Shown piece after piece: positions 16,830 to 25,350 of a DNA stretch of 64,000 nt. This stretch comes from Tardiphaga robiniae (lineage in GTDB: Bacteria > Pseudomonadota > Alphaproteobacteria > Rhizobiales > Xanthobacteraceae), in the NCBI RefSeq assembly GCF_013359755.1, contig NZ_JABMCJ010000092.1:248001-312000 (forward strand). Direction: 5' to 3'. How positions within the stretch are numbered: position 1 is the stretch's first letter; every line of letters starts with the position of its first letter. The notes beneath the pieces were generated by a model, which worked only from the letters and a program-made list of their open reading frames with translations, was not told where the DNA came from and ran no database searches. The position numbers were made by a program, and so were the translations under genes.

Positions 16830-17392
16830 GACGCTGCGATGCCCCAGTTAGGCCGGCTCTACCGGTAAAATTTGGATGCTTTCGCTTTAGCGCAGGCGAA
16901 GAATGAGAACAGAATTAGGGATTTAGAACGTCTTCAAACGCGCTACTTGAGCGCGATTTGTTGCTGAAACGACGCAGAATTATTCACGATCATGAATTGT
17001 TGCTGTTTTTGCCTGACCGTCGCGCGAATCGTGGCGCGCGCGAGGTGTCCGGAAAACCGGCGGAGCGCTATCGACTGCGAATCGCGATCCCTTGTCCCGC
17101 CAAAAGCCTGATGGCCGTTTCCGATAGTCACGACGTGCCGAATTATCCGCCGCGCGGAAAGGCGTTGATTCTGTGGTGCATCGCATCTTGCTTCGCCGAT
17201 CGTAGGCTTGCACTGCCGCACCAAGGGTGCCAATAGAACGATTCTGGACTGCGTGTTCTGCCTGTTAGGCAAGGACTAGTAGGCCTCTGCCGCCGTGGGG
17301 AGAATCGCGGGCGTCGGTTTTTTGCTTCAGGTCAACGCAAAGGCGTGACCGGGGGTGTCTAAGCCGGCTGCAGATAAGAAAGGGTTGGGATC
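16830..17392. other. 563-bp gap between divergent TonB receptor and petA genes
   Basis: Divergent promoter region. It holds the Irr-like sequence at 16922-16938 and the weaker one at 17232-17248. Possible ORFs on both strands (16943-17272 minus, 16958-17236 plus) show no family resemblance or ribosome site, so I do not call them. No tRNA or known riboswitch is visible. Confidence 0.5.
16922..16938. promoter_or_regulatory. Candidate iron-response (ICE/Irr-like) box
   Basis: TTTAGAA-CGT-CTTCAAA, 93 bp upstream of the siderophore receptor ATG. Compared with the rhizobial iron control element TTTAGAA-N3-TTCTAAA it has a perfect left half and 4 of 7 in the right half. A weaker copy, AATAGAA-CGA-TTCTGGA, lies at 17232-17248 on the petA side of the same gap. 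Position and context support Irr control; the match is imperfect. Confidence 0.4.
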
Positions 17393-17920
17393 GTGACGAC
17401 AACGTCTTCGGCGGAACACACGCGCCGTGATTTCTTGTTCGTGGCCACTGGGGCAGTGGCTGCAGTGGGCGCCGCAGCCGCCGTCTGGCCGCTGATTTCT
17501 CAAATGAATCCAGATGCTTCGACCATCGCGGCGGGTGCGCCGATCGAGGTCGATCTGGCCCCCATCGCCGAGGGGCAGGACATCAAGGTGTTCTGGCGCG
17601 GCAAGCCGATCTACATCATGAACCGGACCAAGAAGCAGGTCGAAGAGGCGCGCGCCGTTCCGGTGTCGAGCCTGCCCGATCCGCAGACCGATCAGGCCCG
17701 CGTCAAGGAAGGCCACGACCAGTGGTTGGTCGTCATCGGCATCTGCACCCATCTGGGCTGTATCCCGATTGCTCACGAAGGCGCTTACGACGGCTTTTTC
17801 TGCCCCTGCCACGGTTCGGTCTACGACACTTCGGGCCGCATCCGTCAGGGTCCGGCGCCGCTCAACCTGCCGATCCCGCCTTACGCCTTCGTCTCTGACA
17901 CCAAGATCAAGATCGGCTGA
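17393..17920 (+). CDS. petA: Ubiquinol-cytochrome c reductase Rieske iron-sulfur subunit
   Basis: 175 residues. The N-terminal [17 protein letters not shown] is a Tat-type signal anchor. The 2Fe-2S ligands are in CTHLGC and CPCHGS (about 121-126 and 141-146), with the disulfide cysteines in the same boxes. The Rieske protein passes electrons from ubiquinol to cytochrome c1. GTG start with AAGAAAGGG before it. First gene of the bc1 operon, 59 bp ahead of the fused cytochrome b/c1 gene. Confidence 0.97.
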   Translation: MTTTSSAEHTRRDFLFVATGAVAAVGAAAAVWPLISQMNPDASTIAAGAPIEVDLAPIAEGQDIKVFWRGKPIYIMNRTKKQVEEARAVPVSSLPDPQTDQARVKEGHDQWLVVIGICTHLGCIPIAHEGAYDGFFCPCHGSVYDTSGRIRQGPAPLNLPIPPYAFVSDTKIKIG

Positions 17921-17979
17921 GCTGTCGGATCCCATCCGATCTCGCGCCGATAGTGTTTTTCTCTTCTCAGGATCGCATC

Positions 17980-20049
17980 ATGAGCGGACCATCGACCTAC
18001 CAGCCGACCAATCCCGCTTTGCAGTGGATTGAAAAGCGTCTGCCAATTATCGGCCTCGTCCATTCCTCCTTCGTTGCCTATCCGACACCGCGTAACCTGA
18101 ACTACTGGTGGACGTTCGGCGGCATTCTCTCCTTCATGCTCGGCGTACAGATCGTCACCGGTGTGATCCTGGCGATGCACTACACGCCGCATGTGGACAT
18201 GGCCTTCAATTCGGTCGAGAGCATTGTCCGCGATGTGAATTACGGCTGGCTGCTGCGCTACCTGCACTCCAATGGTGCATCGATGTTCTTCATCGCCGTC
18301 TACATCCATATGCTGCGTGGCCTGTATTACGGGTCGTACAAGGCACCGCGCGAAATCCTCTGGATCCTTGGTGTGATCATCTACCTTCTGATGATGGCGA
18401 CCGGTTTCATGGGCTACGTGCTGCCGTGGGGCCAGATGAGCTTCTGGGGCGCGACCGTCATCACCAACCTGTTCTCCGCGATTCCCTATGTGGGCGAGAG
18501 CATCGTGACCCTGCTGTGGGGCGGCTATTCGGTCGGCAATCCGACGCTGAACCGCTTCTTCTCGCTGCATTACCTGCTGCCCTTCGTGATTGCGGGCGTC
18601 GTCGTGCTGCACGTCTGGGCGCTACATGTCGCCGGTCAGAACAATCCGGCCGGCGTCGAGCCGAAGACCGAGAAGGATACCGTGCCGTTCACGCCCTACG
18701 CGACCATCAAGGATGGTTTCGGCATGGTCTGCTTCATGATCTTCTACGCCTGGTTCGTGTTCTACATCCCGAACTATCTCGGCGATCCCGATAACTACAT
18801 TCCGGCCAATCCGGGTGTGACGCCCGCGCACATCGTGCCGGAATGGTACTACCTGCCGTTCTACGCCATCCTGCGTTCGATCCCGAGCAAGCTCGGCGGC
18901 GTCATCGCGATGTTCTCGGCGATCATCGTGCTGGCCTTCCTGCCCTGGCTCGATACCGCCAAGACCAAGTCGTCGAAGTATCGTCCGCTGGCCAAGCAGT
19001 TCTTCTGGATGTTCGTCGTGGTGGCTGTCCTGCTCGGCTGGCTCGGCGGCAAGCCCGCGGAAGGCATCTACATCATCGCCGGCCGCGTGTTGACGTTCTG
19101 CTACTTCGCCTACTTCCTGATCGTGCTGCCGATCCTCAGCCGTATAGAAACGCCGCGCGCAGTGCCGAACTCGATCGCTGACGATGTGCTGGCCAAATAC
19201 GGCAAGAAGGTCGCATCCGCGATCGTCGCGCTGGTTCTCGCCGGTGGTCTGATGGCCGGCGGCACGCAGAGCGCCAAGGCTGCCGACGAGCATGGCGGCC
19301 CGACGCCGCCGTCTCTGAGCTGGTCGTTTGCCGGCCCGTTCGGCAAGTTTGACCGTGGTGCCCTGCAGCGCGGTTACAAAGTCTACAAGGAAGTCTGCTC
19401 GACCTGTCACTCGATGAGCCTGATCCACTTCCGCAACCTCGCGGACGTGGGCGGCCCGGGCTTCTCTGCGGCTCAGGCGCTGGCAGTGGCATCCGAGATC
19501 AAGGTGCAGGACGGTCCGAACGATGCCGGCGACATGTTTGAGCGTCCCGGTCGTCTCGCGGATCCATTTCCCAAGCCGTTCCCGAACGAGAACGCGGCGC
19601 GCGCGGCCAATGGCGGCGCCTATCCGCCGGATCTGTCACTGATGGCCAAGGCCCGCAACTACGACCGCGGCTTCCCGCAATTCGTGTTCGACTTCTTCAC
19701 CCAGTTCCAGGAGAAGGGCCCGAACTATATCGACGCCCTGCTGCAGGGCTATGTCGATCCGGCGCCGAAGGATTTCGCGCTGCCGCCGGGCGCGTATTAC
19801 AACAAGTACTTCCCCGGCCATGCCATCAAGATGCCGAAGCCGATCTCCGACGATCAGGTGACCTATGATGACGGCACCCCGCAGAAGGTCGAGAACTACG
19901 CCAAGGACGTTTCGACCTTCCTGATGTGGACCGCGGAGCCGCATCTCGAGGCCCGCAAGCGTATCGGCTTGCAGGTGATGGTGTTCCTGATCATCTTCGC
20001 GTTCCTGATGTATTTCACGAAGAAGAAGGTCTGGGCGAACGCTCACTGA
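17980..20049 (+). CDS. fbcH: Fused cytochrome b / cytochrome c1 of the bc1 complex
   Basis: 689 residues. Residues 1 to about 405 are cytochrome b with eight membrane segments, paired heme histidines, and the Qo motif [15 protein letters not shown] second signal-like stretch ([24 protein letters not shown], about 415-435) opens the cytochrome c1 part, which has the heme c motif CSTCH, the axial Met region and a C-terminal membrane anchor ending [11 protein letters not shown]. The precursor is known in Bradyrhizobium to be cut into two subunits at the internal signal. I use the ATG at 17980; the GTG at 17953 lacks support. A strong terminator follows. Confidence 0.96.
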   Translation: MSGPSTYQPTNPALQWIEKRLPIIGLVHSSFVAYPTPRNLNYWWTFGGILSFMLGVQIVTGVILAMHYTPHVDMAFNSVESIVRDVNYGWLLRYLHSNGASMFFIAVYIHMLRGLYYGSYKAPREILWILGVIIYLLMMATGFMGYVLPWGQMSFWGATVITNLFSAIPYVGESIVTLLWGGYSVGNPTLNRFFSLHYLLPFVIAGVVVLHVWALHVAGQNNPAGVEPKTEKDTVPFTPYATIKDGFGMVCFMIFYAWFVFYIPNYLGDPDNYIPANPGVTPAHIVPEWYYLPFYAILRSIPSKLGGVIAMFSAIIVLAFLPWLDTAKTKSSKYRPLAKQFFWMFVVVAVLLGWLGGKPAEGIYIIAGRVLTFCYFAYFLIVLPILSRIETPRAVPNSIADDVLAKYGKKVASAIVALVLAGGLMAGGTQSAKAADEHGGPTPPSLSWSFAGPFGKFDRGALQRGYKVYKEVCSTCHSMSLIHFRNLADVGGPGFSAAQALAVASEIKVQDGPNDAGDMFERPGRLADPFPKPFPNENAARAANGGAYPPDLSLMAKARNYDRGFPQFVFDFFTQFQEKGPNYIDALLQGYVDPAPKDFALPPGAYYNKYFPGHAIKMPKPISDDQVTYDDGTPQKVENYAKDVSTFLMWTAEPHLEARKRIGLQVMVFLIIFAFLMYFTKKKVWANAH

Positions 20050-20068
20050 GCGTCGCAAACATTCTTTC

Positions 20069-20099
20069 AAAAGGGCCCCCGATGGGGCCCTTTTTCGTT
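20069..20099 (+). terminator. Intrinsic terminator of the bc1 operon
   Basis: GGGCCCC (20073-20079), CGAT loop, GGGGCCC (20084-20090), flanked by AAAA upstream and TTTTTCGTTTT downstream. A textbook rho-independent terminator 20 bases after fbcH. Confidence 0.93.
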
Positions 20100-20218
20100 T
20101 TCAGCCTGTGCGCGCCCGGACCATGGATTCTCGAGGAACCGTTGACTAAGCTTCGCGCAAAGGCGGGAGACGCGGGCTCGGTGAGCGTCACGGATATCCA
20201 CGCTCATCGGGGGGATGG

Positions 20219-21148
20219 ATGGCGGGCGCGGCGATCGACGATATTCTGCTGAACATCAGTCCGGGTGGCCAGATGGCGCTCGGCATCGTGCTGGCGCTGA
20301 TCATGTATGGCGTCGCGCTCGATCTTCGCGTCACCGATTTCGTCGATGTGTTCCGACGTCCGGCGGCGCCGCTCGCGGGGCTCGCCGCGCAACTGATCCT
20401 CCTGCCGGCGGTCACATGGGCGATCACCATGGTGTTGAAGCCGCAGCCTTCCATCGCGCTTGGCATGATGGTGGTGGCGGCCTGTCCTGGTGGCAACATC
20501 TCCAACCTCATCACTCATATGGCGCGCGGCAACACGGCGCTGTCGGTGTCGATGACCGGCATCTCCAGCCTGCTTGCGTCCGTCACGACGCCGCTGAACA
20601 TCCTGTTCTGGGCCGGGCTCAATCCGCAAACCGCCGCACTGCTGCGCCAGGTGAGCGTCGATCCCGTCTCGTTCATCGGATCGACCGTGCTGCTGCTCGG
20701 CGTGCCGATGGTTGCCGGTTTGCTCACGGTGCGTCATCTGCCGGTGTTGGCAGACCGTCTGCGCCGGCCGCTGCAGATCCTGTCTTTTGTTTTTCTGATC
20801 GGCTTTATTCTTGCGGCAACGATCACCAACTGGCGCTACATCTCGGTGTTCTCGACATCCGTATTGCCGTTCGTGGTGCTGCATAACGCCATCGCGGTGG
20901 CGCTCGGCTGGGGCGTCGCGAAAATCCTCGGGCTCAGCGACTACGACACCCGCGCGCTGACCATCGAAGTCAGCATGCATAATTCCGGTCTGGGGCTGGC
21001 GCTGATCCTCACGCAATTCGACGGGCTTGGCGGGGCTGCGCTGGTCGCCGCTGGCTGGGGAGTCTGGCACCTCGTCTCCGGCTGGGCGCTGGCGGCCTGG
21101 TGGAAACGGCGCGATCCACATCCGGCACGCATTGAAGGTGCTGCATGA
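20219..21148 (+). CDS. Bile acid:sodium symporter (BASS) family transporter
   Basis: 309 residues, about nine to ten membrane segments. Family marks are the AACPGGNISNLITHMARGNTALSVSMTGISSL segment (about 86-117) and the second crossing region near SMHNSGLGLALIL (about 253-265). BASS members carry organic anions such as steroids, keto acids or pantoate with sodium. GGGGGGATGG precedes the ATG. The 3' end overlaps the next gene (ATGA), so it forms an operon with the epimerase and monooxygenase that probably act on its cargo. Confidence 0.88.
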   Translation: MAGAAIDDILLNISPGGQMALGIVLALIMYGVALDLRVTDFVDVFRRPAAPLAGLAAQLILLPAVTWAITMVLKPQPSIALGMMVVAACPGGNISNLITHMARGNTALSVSMTGISSLLASVTTPLNILFWAGLNPQTAALLRQVSVDPVSFIGSTVLLLGVPMVAGLLTVRHLPVLADRLRRPLQILSFVFLIGFILAATITNWRYISVFSTSVLPFVVLHNAIAVALGWGVAKILGLSDYDTRALTIEVSMHNSGLGLALILTQFDGLGGAALVAAGWGVWHLVSGWALAAWWKRRDPHPARIEGAA

Positions 21149-22110
21149 GCGACGCGATGGCGAATAGTGGGGTGCTGATCACCGGCGCTGCTGGCTTCAT
21201 CGGCGGCGCGCTGTTGCGCGAGCTGGCGCGCGGTGACGGGCCGGTGACAGCGCTCGATCTGCGCGAGGTGCCACCGCAACAGCGTCTCAACGGCATTGCC
21301 TACGAGCATGGCGACATCCGAGATCCCACCTTGAAGGATGTCATCGCCCGCGTGAAGCCGCGCACCGTTGTGCATCTCGCCTCGGTCGTTGCCGTCGGAG
21401 GCGACGACCGGCGTGACTATGAGATCGATGTGCTGGGCACGCGCAATGTGCTGGAAGCCTGTCTCGCGGCAGGTGTGGACCACCTGATCGTGACTTCGAG
21501 CGGCGCGGCCTATGGCTATCACGCCGACAATCCCGTCCCGTTGCGCGAGACCGATCCGCTACGCGGCAACGAGGACTTTCCCTATGCGCGCAACAAGCGC
21601 GAAGTCGAGGAAATGCTGGCGCGATGGCGGCAAGATCATCCGCAACTGCGGCAGACCGTGTTCCGCCCCTGCACGGTGCTTGGGTCAACCACGAACAACC
21701 AGATCACTGCGCTGTTCGAGCGACCTGTTGTCACCGGCCTCAGTGGCACCGCAACGCCGTTCTCGCTGATCGCTGATTCCGATGTGGTGGCGGCACTGGC
21801 GCAGGCGGTGCGCACCGGCAAGGGCGGCATCTATAATCTCGCCGGCGATGGTACGCTCAGCCTGCGCGAGATCGCTCGGCTGAACGGCAAGCCGTTCGTT
21901 CCGATTCCGCCCGCGATGATGAAGGGCGCGCTATGGTTGCTCCATGCGCTCGGGCTGACCAAACTGACACCGCAGAATGTCAAATTCATCCAGTATCGTC
22001 CGGTACTCGACAACACCCGGCTCAAATCCGAATTCGGATATTCGCCCAAGCTTGATGCGCGCGCCGTGTTCGAACGCTATCGCGACGAGCGCCCGGAGCC
22101 GATGTCATGA
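21145..22110 (+). CDS. NAD(P)-dependent epimerase/dehydratase (extended SDR)
   Basis: 321 residues. Rossmann motif TGAAGFIGG (about 13-21), SSGAAYGYH with the catalytic Ser region (about 118-126), and YARNK for the Tyr-Lys pair (about 147-151). The family includes sugar epimerases and 3-beta-hydroxysteroid dehydrogenases. Overlaps both neighbours by four bases. Its setting between a BASS transporter and a flavin monooxygenase suggests an oxidoreductase on a steroid-like or organic-acid compound rather than a sugar nucleotide enzyme. That is inference. Confidence 0.85.
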   Translation: MSDAMANSGVLITGAAGFIGGALLRELARGDGPVTALDLREVPPQQRLNGIAYEHGDIRDPTLKDVIARVKPRTVVHLASVVAVGGDDRRDYEIDVLGTRNVLEACLAAGVDHLIVTSSGAAYGYHADNPVPLRETDPLRGNEDFPYARNKREVEEMLARWRQDHPQLRQTVFRPCTVLGSTTNNQITALFERPVVTGLSGTATPFSLIADSDVVAALAQAVRTGKGGIYNLAGDGTLSLREIARLNGKPFVPIPPAMMKGALWLLHALGLTKLTPQNVKFIQYRPVLDNTRLKSEFGYSPKLDARAVFERYRDERPEPMS

Positions 22111-23384
22111 CCTTCCTTGTCATCGGCGCCGGTCCCGCAGGTCTTGCCGCAATCCAGAGCCTGAAGGCCGCTGGCCATGCTGTGGAAGCCGTCGAGCAGA
22201 ACGCCGATGTCGGCGGGCAGTGGCTGTATGGCGCGGCGCCGAGTGCGGTCTATGCCTCGACGCATCTGATCTCGTCGAAGCGCACCACGGCTTTTGCGGA
22301 TTTCCCGATGCCGGAGGACTGGCCCGCCTATCCGGGCCATCGCCGGGTGCTGGATTATCTGCAGAGCTATGCCCGGCATTTCGATCTCTACCCGCTGATC
22401 CGCTTCAACACCGGCCTGCGCAGCCTGACGCGGCAGGAAAGTGGATGGCACGCTGCTCTCAGCGACGGCACGTCGGCAGACTATGCCGGCGTCATCATCG
22501 CCAATGGCCATCTCAGCGATCCCCTGATCCCCAAAACGTCAGGCACCTTTGATGGCCCACTGATGCACGCCAAGGATTACAAAACCGCGGACATCTTCGC
22601 CGGCCAGCGCGTGCTCGTGGTGGGCATGGGCAATACCGGCTGCGACATTGTCGTCGATGCGGTCCATCGCGCGGATAAAGTGTTGTGGAGCGTGCGCGGC
22701 GGCAATCATTTCGTGCCGAAGTTTCTCGCCGGAAAACCGGCCGACGAAGGCAATCACAAGCCGAAGCGCTTCATCATTCCGAAGAACCTGCGCTCAAGGC
22801 TGCACGAGCCGATCCTGCGCTTCATCGTCGGCGCGCCGGAGCGTTTCGGTCTGCCCAAGCCGCAGCATCGGCTTTATGACCGCACACCGATCGTCAATTC
22901 GCTGGTGCTGCAGCATCTCGGCCAAGGCGATGTCAGCTTGCGCAAGCCGGTCCGCGAATTCAACGGCAAGTCGGTCGTGTTTGCCGATGGCCGCTGCGAC
23001 GAGGTCGATCTGGTGCTGCTCGCGACCGGCTATCGGATCACGTTTCCGTTTCTCGGCGATCTCCGTGCACTCGATTGGCAGGACGCGATCGGTGCGCCCA
23101 GGCTGTTCATGAACATGTTTCCGTCGGAGGATAACGGCCTGTATGTGGCCGGGCTGCTGGAAGGCGCGGGCGTGGGTTGGGAAGGGCGTGCATTGCAGGC
23201 CCGCGTGATTGCAGCCTATCTCGCGGCCAAGGCCGCGCGGCCGGATGCGGCGGCAACGCTGCGGCAGGAGATCACACAGTGGTTCGCGCGGCCGCCTCGG
23301 CGCGACGGCGGCGAACACGGATTGTTTGTCGATTTTCTGACCTACAAGCGAGACCTGCAGCGCGTGCTGGCCCGGTTGAGTTGA
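22107..23384 (+). CDS. Flavin-containing monooxygenase-like FAD/NAD(P) enzyme
   Basis: 425 residues. FAD motif VIGAGPAGLAAIQSLKAAGH at the N-terminus, the FMO-like GTFDGPLMHAKDYK (about 146-159) and the NADP motif VVGMGNTGCDIVVDAV (about 170-185), then LLATGYRITFPFLGDL. FMO and Baeyer-Villiger enzymes share this plan; the segment resembles the FMO fingerprint FxGxxxHxxxY/F loosely, so class A FMO is likelier. Third gene of the operon with the transporter and epimerase (ATGA overlap). Confidence 0.86.
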   Translation: MTFLVIGAGPAGLAAIQSLKAAGHAVEAVEQNADVGGQWLYGAAPSAVYASTHLISSKRTTAFADFPMPEDWPAYPGHRRVLDYLQSYARHFDLYPLIRFNTGLRSLTRQESGWHAALSDGTSADYAGVIIANGHLSDPLIPKTSGTFDGPLMHAKDYKTADIFAGQRVLVVGMGNTGCDIVVDAVHRADKVLWSVRGGNHFVPKFLAGKPADEGNHKPKRFIIPKNLRSRLHEPILRFIVGAPERFGLPKPQHRLYDRTPIVNSLVLQHLGQGDVSLRKPVREFNGKSVVFADGRCDEVDLVLLATGYRITFPFLGDLRALDWQDAIGAPRLFMNMFPSEDNGLYVAGLLEGAGVGWEGRALQARVIAAYLAAKAARPDAAATLRQEITQWFARPPRRDGGEHGLFVDFLTYKRDLQRVLARLS

Positions 23385-23433
23385 CACGTGAGGGGTCTAT
23401 AAGTTGCCCCGAACCATTCCAGCGGAGGACATC

Positions 23434-24108
23434 ATGGGAACATCGATCAGCTTCAAGCGGCCGGACGGCAAGGAAGCCAAGGGCTATCTCGCCAATGCCC
23501 AGGCCGGCAATGCGCCGGGCGTCGTCGTCATCCAGGAATGGTGGGGCCTGCAGGAGCAGATCAAGGGCCTGGCCGATCGTCTCGCGCTGGCCGGCTTCGA
23601 TGCGCTGGCGCCTGATCTCTATAACGGCGTGGTCGTGCCCTATCACGACACGGATGCGGCCGGCAAAGAGATGAACTCGCTCGATTTCATGGACGCCACC
23701 ACGCAGACCGTGCGTGGCGCGGCGCAGTACCTGTCGCGCAACGGTGCCAAAGTCGGTCTCACCGGTTTCTGCCTCGGCGGAGCGGTGACCATCATCGGTT
23801 CGTGCAAGATCCCCGAATTGAAGGCCGCCGTGGCGTTCTATGGCATCCCGCCGGAGCAGGCCGCGAAGCCCGCCGACGTGCAGGTGCCGCTGCAGGGCCA
23901 CTTCGCCAATCGCGATGACTGGTGCACGCCGGAAGTCGTCGACAATTTCGAGAAGGGCCTCAAGGCCGCCGGCAAGTCCGCCGAATTCTTCCGCTATGAT
24001 GCCGACCACGCCTTCGTCAACGAACAGCGCGTCAGCGTACATGACCGCGAAGCCGCCGAACTCGCCTGGGGCCGCGCGACGGCGTTCTTCAAGAAGCACC
24101 TGGGCTGA
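23434..24108 (+). CDS. Dienelactone hydrolase family protein
   Basis: 224 residues, alpha/beta hydrolase. Nucleophile Cys113 in GFCLGGA, an acid at VIQEWWGL (E36), then Asp and His near CTPEVVDN and DADHAFVN. The classic enzyme opens dienelactones in chloroaromatic breakdown, but many copies in rhizobia have unknown esters as substrates. ATG with GCGGAGGAC in front. Follows the monooxygenase gene by 49 bp and may be part of the same operon. Confidence 0.9.
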   Translation: MGTSISFKRPDGKEAKGYLANAQAGNAPGVVVIQEWWGLQEQIKGLADRLALAGFDALAPDLYNGVVVPYHDTDAAGKEMNSLDFMDATTQTVRGAAQYLSRNGAKVGLTGFCLGGAVTIIGSCKIPELKAAVAFYGIPPEQAAKPADVQVPLQGHFANRDDWCTPEVVDNFEKGLKAAGKSAEFFRYDADHAFVNEQRVSVHDREAAELAWGRATAFFKKHLG

Positions 24109-24122
24109 GGTCCTATGATCGG

Positions 24123-24608
24123 ATGCTGATCCGCAGAGCACGACCCGATGAAGCGGCCGAGATATGCGATGTCTTGCGCCGCTCCATCGCCGAGCTCTGC
24201 GGCGCCGATCATCATGACGATCCGGCGATCCTGCAGAGGTGGCTCGACAACAAGACGCCGGCGGTGGTCGGGGGCTGGATTGCCCATCCGGACAATTTCG
24301 TTCTCGTCGCGGTCGAGGAAGAAACAGTGCTCGCCGTCGGCATCGTCAGACACGATGGCGAGATTACGTGCAACTACGTCTCGCCGGATGCCCGGTTCCG
24401 GGGCGTCAGCAAGGCGATGCTGGCACAGCTTGAGGCGACCGCACGGGACCATGGCAACGATGTCTGCAATCTGATCAGCACCGAGACAGCACATCGCCTG
24501 TATCTGTCTGCCGGCTATGAAGACTGCGGAGTGCCGCAGGGAAAATTCGGCACGACGTCATCCTTTCCCATGCTGAAGCGGCTCACCGGTGAATCTCACA
24601 CATCGTGA
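24123..24608 (+). CDS. GNAT-family N-acetyltransferase
   Basis: 161 residues. Starts MLIRRARPDEAAEICDVLRRSI, the typical GNAT N-terminus, with the acetyl-CoA strand-helix at YVSPDARFRGVSKAMLAQLEATAR (about 86-109) and NLISTETAHRLYLSAGYED near the C-terminus. The A-motif Q/R-x-x-G-x-G/A is relaxed (RFRGVSKA). Substrate unknown. It lies 14 bp after the dienelactone hydrolase gene. Confidence 0.82.
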   Translation: MLIRRARPDEAAEICDVLRRSIAELCGADHHDDPAILQRWLDNKTPAVVGGWIAHPDNFVLVAVEEETVLAVGIVRHDGEITCNYVSPDARFRGVSKAMLAQLEATARDHGNDVCNLISTETAHRLYLSAGYEDCGVPQGKFGTTSSFPMLKRLTGESHTS

Positions 24609-24663
24609 CGCATAGCCGCGTGGCAGCTTGATGCGACAGGCCCGACCCTGTAGGTCGAGGCCA

Positions 24664-25143
24664 ATGACATCCGACTACACCATTTCCGATTTGCGCCAGC
24701 AGGCCGACTTCTTCGACATCGTCGCCGATCGGATCTGGCAGGCGTGGTGGAAGCGTCATGGCGTGCCCGAGGCCTATATCGTCGAGCGACTGCGCGAGAA
24801 CATGCAGGGGACCGACCTGCCGATCGCGCTGGTGGCCCATCGTGGGCCAGACTTTCTCGGAACGGCGTCGCTGCTGGTGTCCGATCTCGACGAGCGTCCG
24901 CAATATACGCCCTGGGTCGCGGCGGTCTGGACCGAGCCAGATGCCCGCAAACAGGGCATCGCCCCGGCGCTGATCGAGCGGGCCTGCCTGGAGGCCTTCT
25001 CTCGGGGGCATGCCCGGGTCTATCTCTGCGCTGCCCCGCCCCGTCGGGCCTGGTACGAGAGCATCGGCTGGACCCCGATCGAGGACGGCGTCGGGGCGCT
25101 CAAACTGACGGTATTCGTCCGGGAGCGGCCGGGGGCCGTTTAG
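24664..25143 (+). CDS. GNAT-family N-acetyltransferase
   Basis: 159 residues from the ATG at 24664. A-motif AAVWTEPDARKQGIAPALIERACLEAF (about 84-110) and the C-terminal RAWYESIGWTPIEDG identify a GNAT acetyltransferase. It is unrelated in detail to the previous GNAT, so this is not a simple tandem copy. Its stop is followed directly by the trp leader promoter, so it ends the upstream transcription unit. Confidence 0.82.
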   Translation: MTSDYTISDLRQQADFFDIVADRIWQAWWKRHGVPEAYIVERLRENMQGTDLPIALVAHRGPDFLGTASLLVSDLDERPQYTPWVAAVWTEPDARKQGIAPALIERACLEAFSRGHARVYLCAAPPRRAWYESIGWTPIEDGVGALKLTVFVRERPGAV

Positions 25144-25147
25144 TCCC

Positions 25148-25183
25148 TTGACGTTCCGGGCCGGCCATGGTGATTTGCCGGCC
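25148..25183 (+). promoter_or_regulatory. Candidate trp leader promoter
   Basis: TTGACG (25148-25153) is a good -35 box. A 17-base spacer leads to a weak -10 (TGATTT, 25171-25176). The predicted start point, seven bases on, falls at about the ATG of trpL (25184), so the leader mRNA may begin with its start codon. The -35 is clear, the -10 weak. Confidence 0.5.
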
Positions 25184-25231
25184 ATGAGCACCCCTGTCCG
25201 CAACAGCCGTCGTTGGTGGCGCACCTCCTGA
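25184..25231 (+). CDS. trpL: trp operon leader peptide
   Basis: A 15-residue frame, MSTPVRNSRRWWRTS, with two adjacent Trp codons, 119 bp upstream of trpE(G) and followed by hairpins of a transcription attenuator. When charged tRNA-Trp is scarce a ribosome stalls at the Trp codons and the antiterminator forms. No convincing ribosome site precedes the ATG, and the -35 box spacing suggests a leaderless mRNA, as established for rhizobial trpL in Sinorhizobium meliloti, where the released leader RNA and peptide also act in trans. Too short for ordinary gene finders. Confidence 0.85.
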   Translation: MSTPVRNSRRWWRTS

Positions 25232-25310
25232 AGAGGTGGTCGGTGCGATTTGCTTATTTTCAATCGTCGAAGGCCGCCATCGCAGTGCGACGGCCTTTGC
25301 TTGTTTGTTC
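25222..25310 (+). promoter_or_regulatory. trp transcription attenuator
   Basis: CACCTC (25222-25227) and GAGGTG (25233-25238) make the early pause hairpin around the trpL stop codon. AAGGCCG (25270-25276) and CGGCCTT (25291-25297), with an inner CGC/GCG pair, form the terminator stem, followed by a T-rich run TTGCTTGTTTGTTC. GGTGG-rich sequence near 25236-25245 could pair with part of the terminator to give the antiterminator. Order and spacing fit ribosome-mediated attenuation before trpE(G). Confidence 0.8.
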
Positions 25311-25350
25311 TGTGTGGCGCCCCCTCCGGCATGTTTCCTAAGAGGACACC

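Noticed and set aside
16943-17272. 109-codon frame on the minus strand upstream of petA
   Set aside because: No ribosome site, no family resemblance, and overlaps a second random frame on the plus strand.
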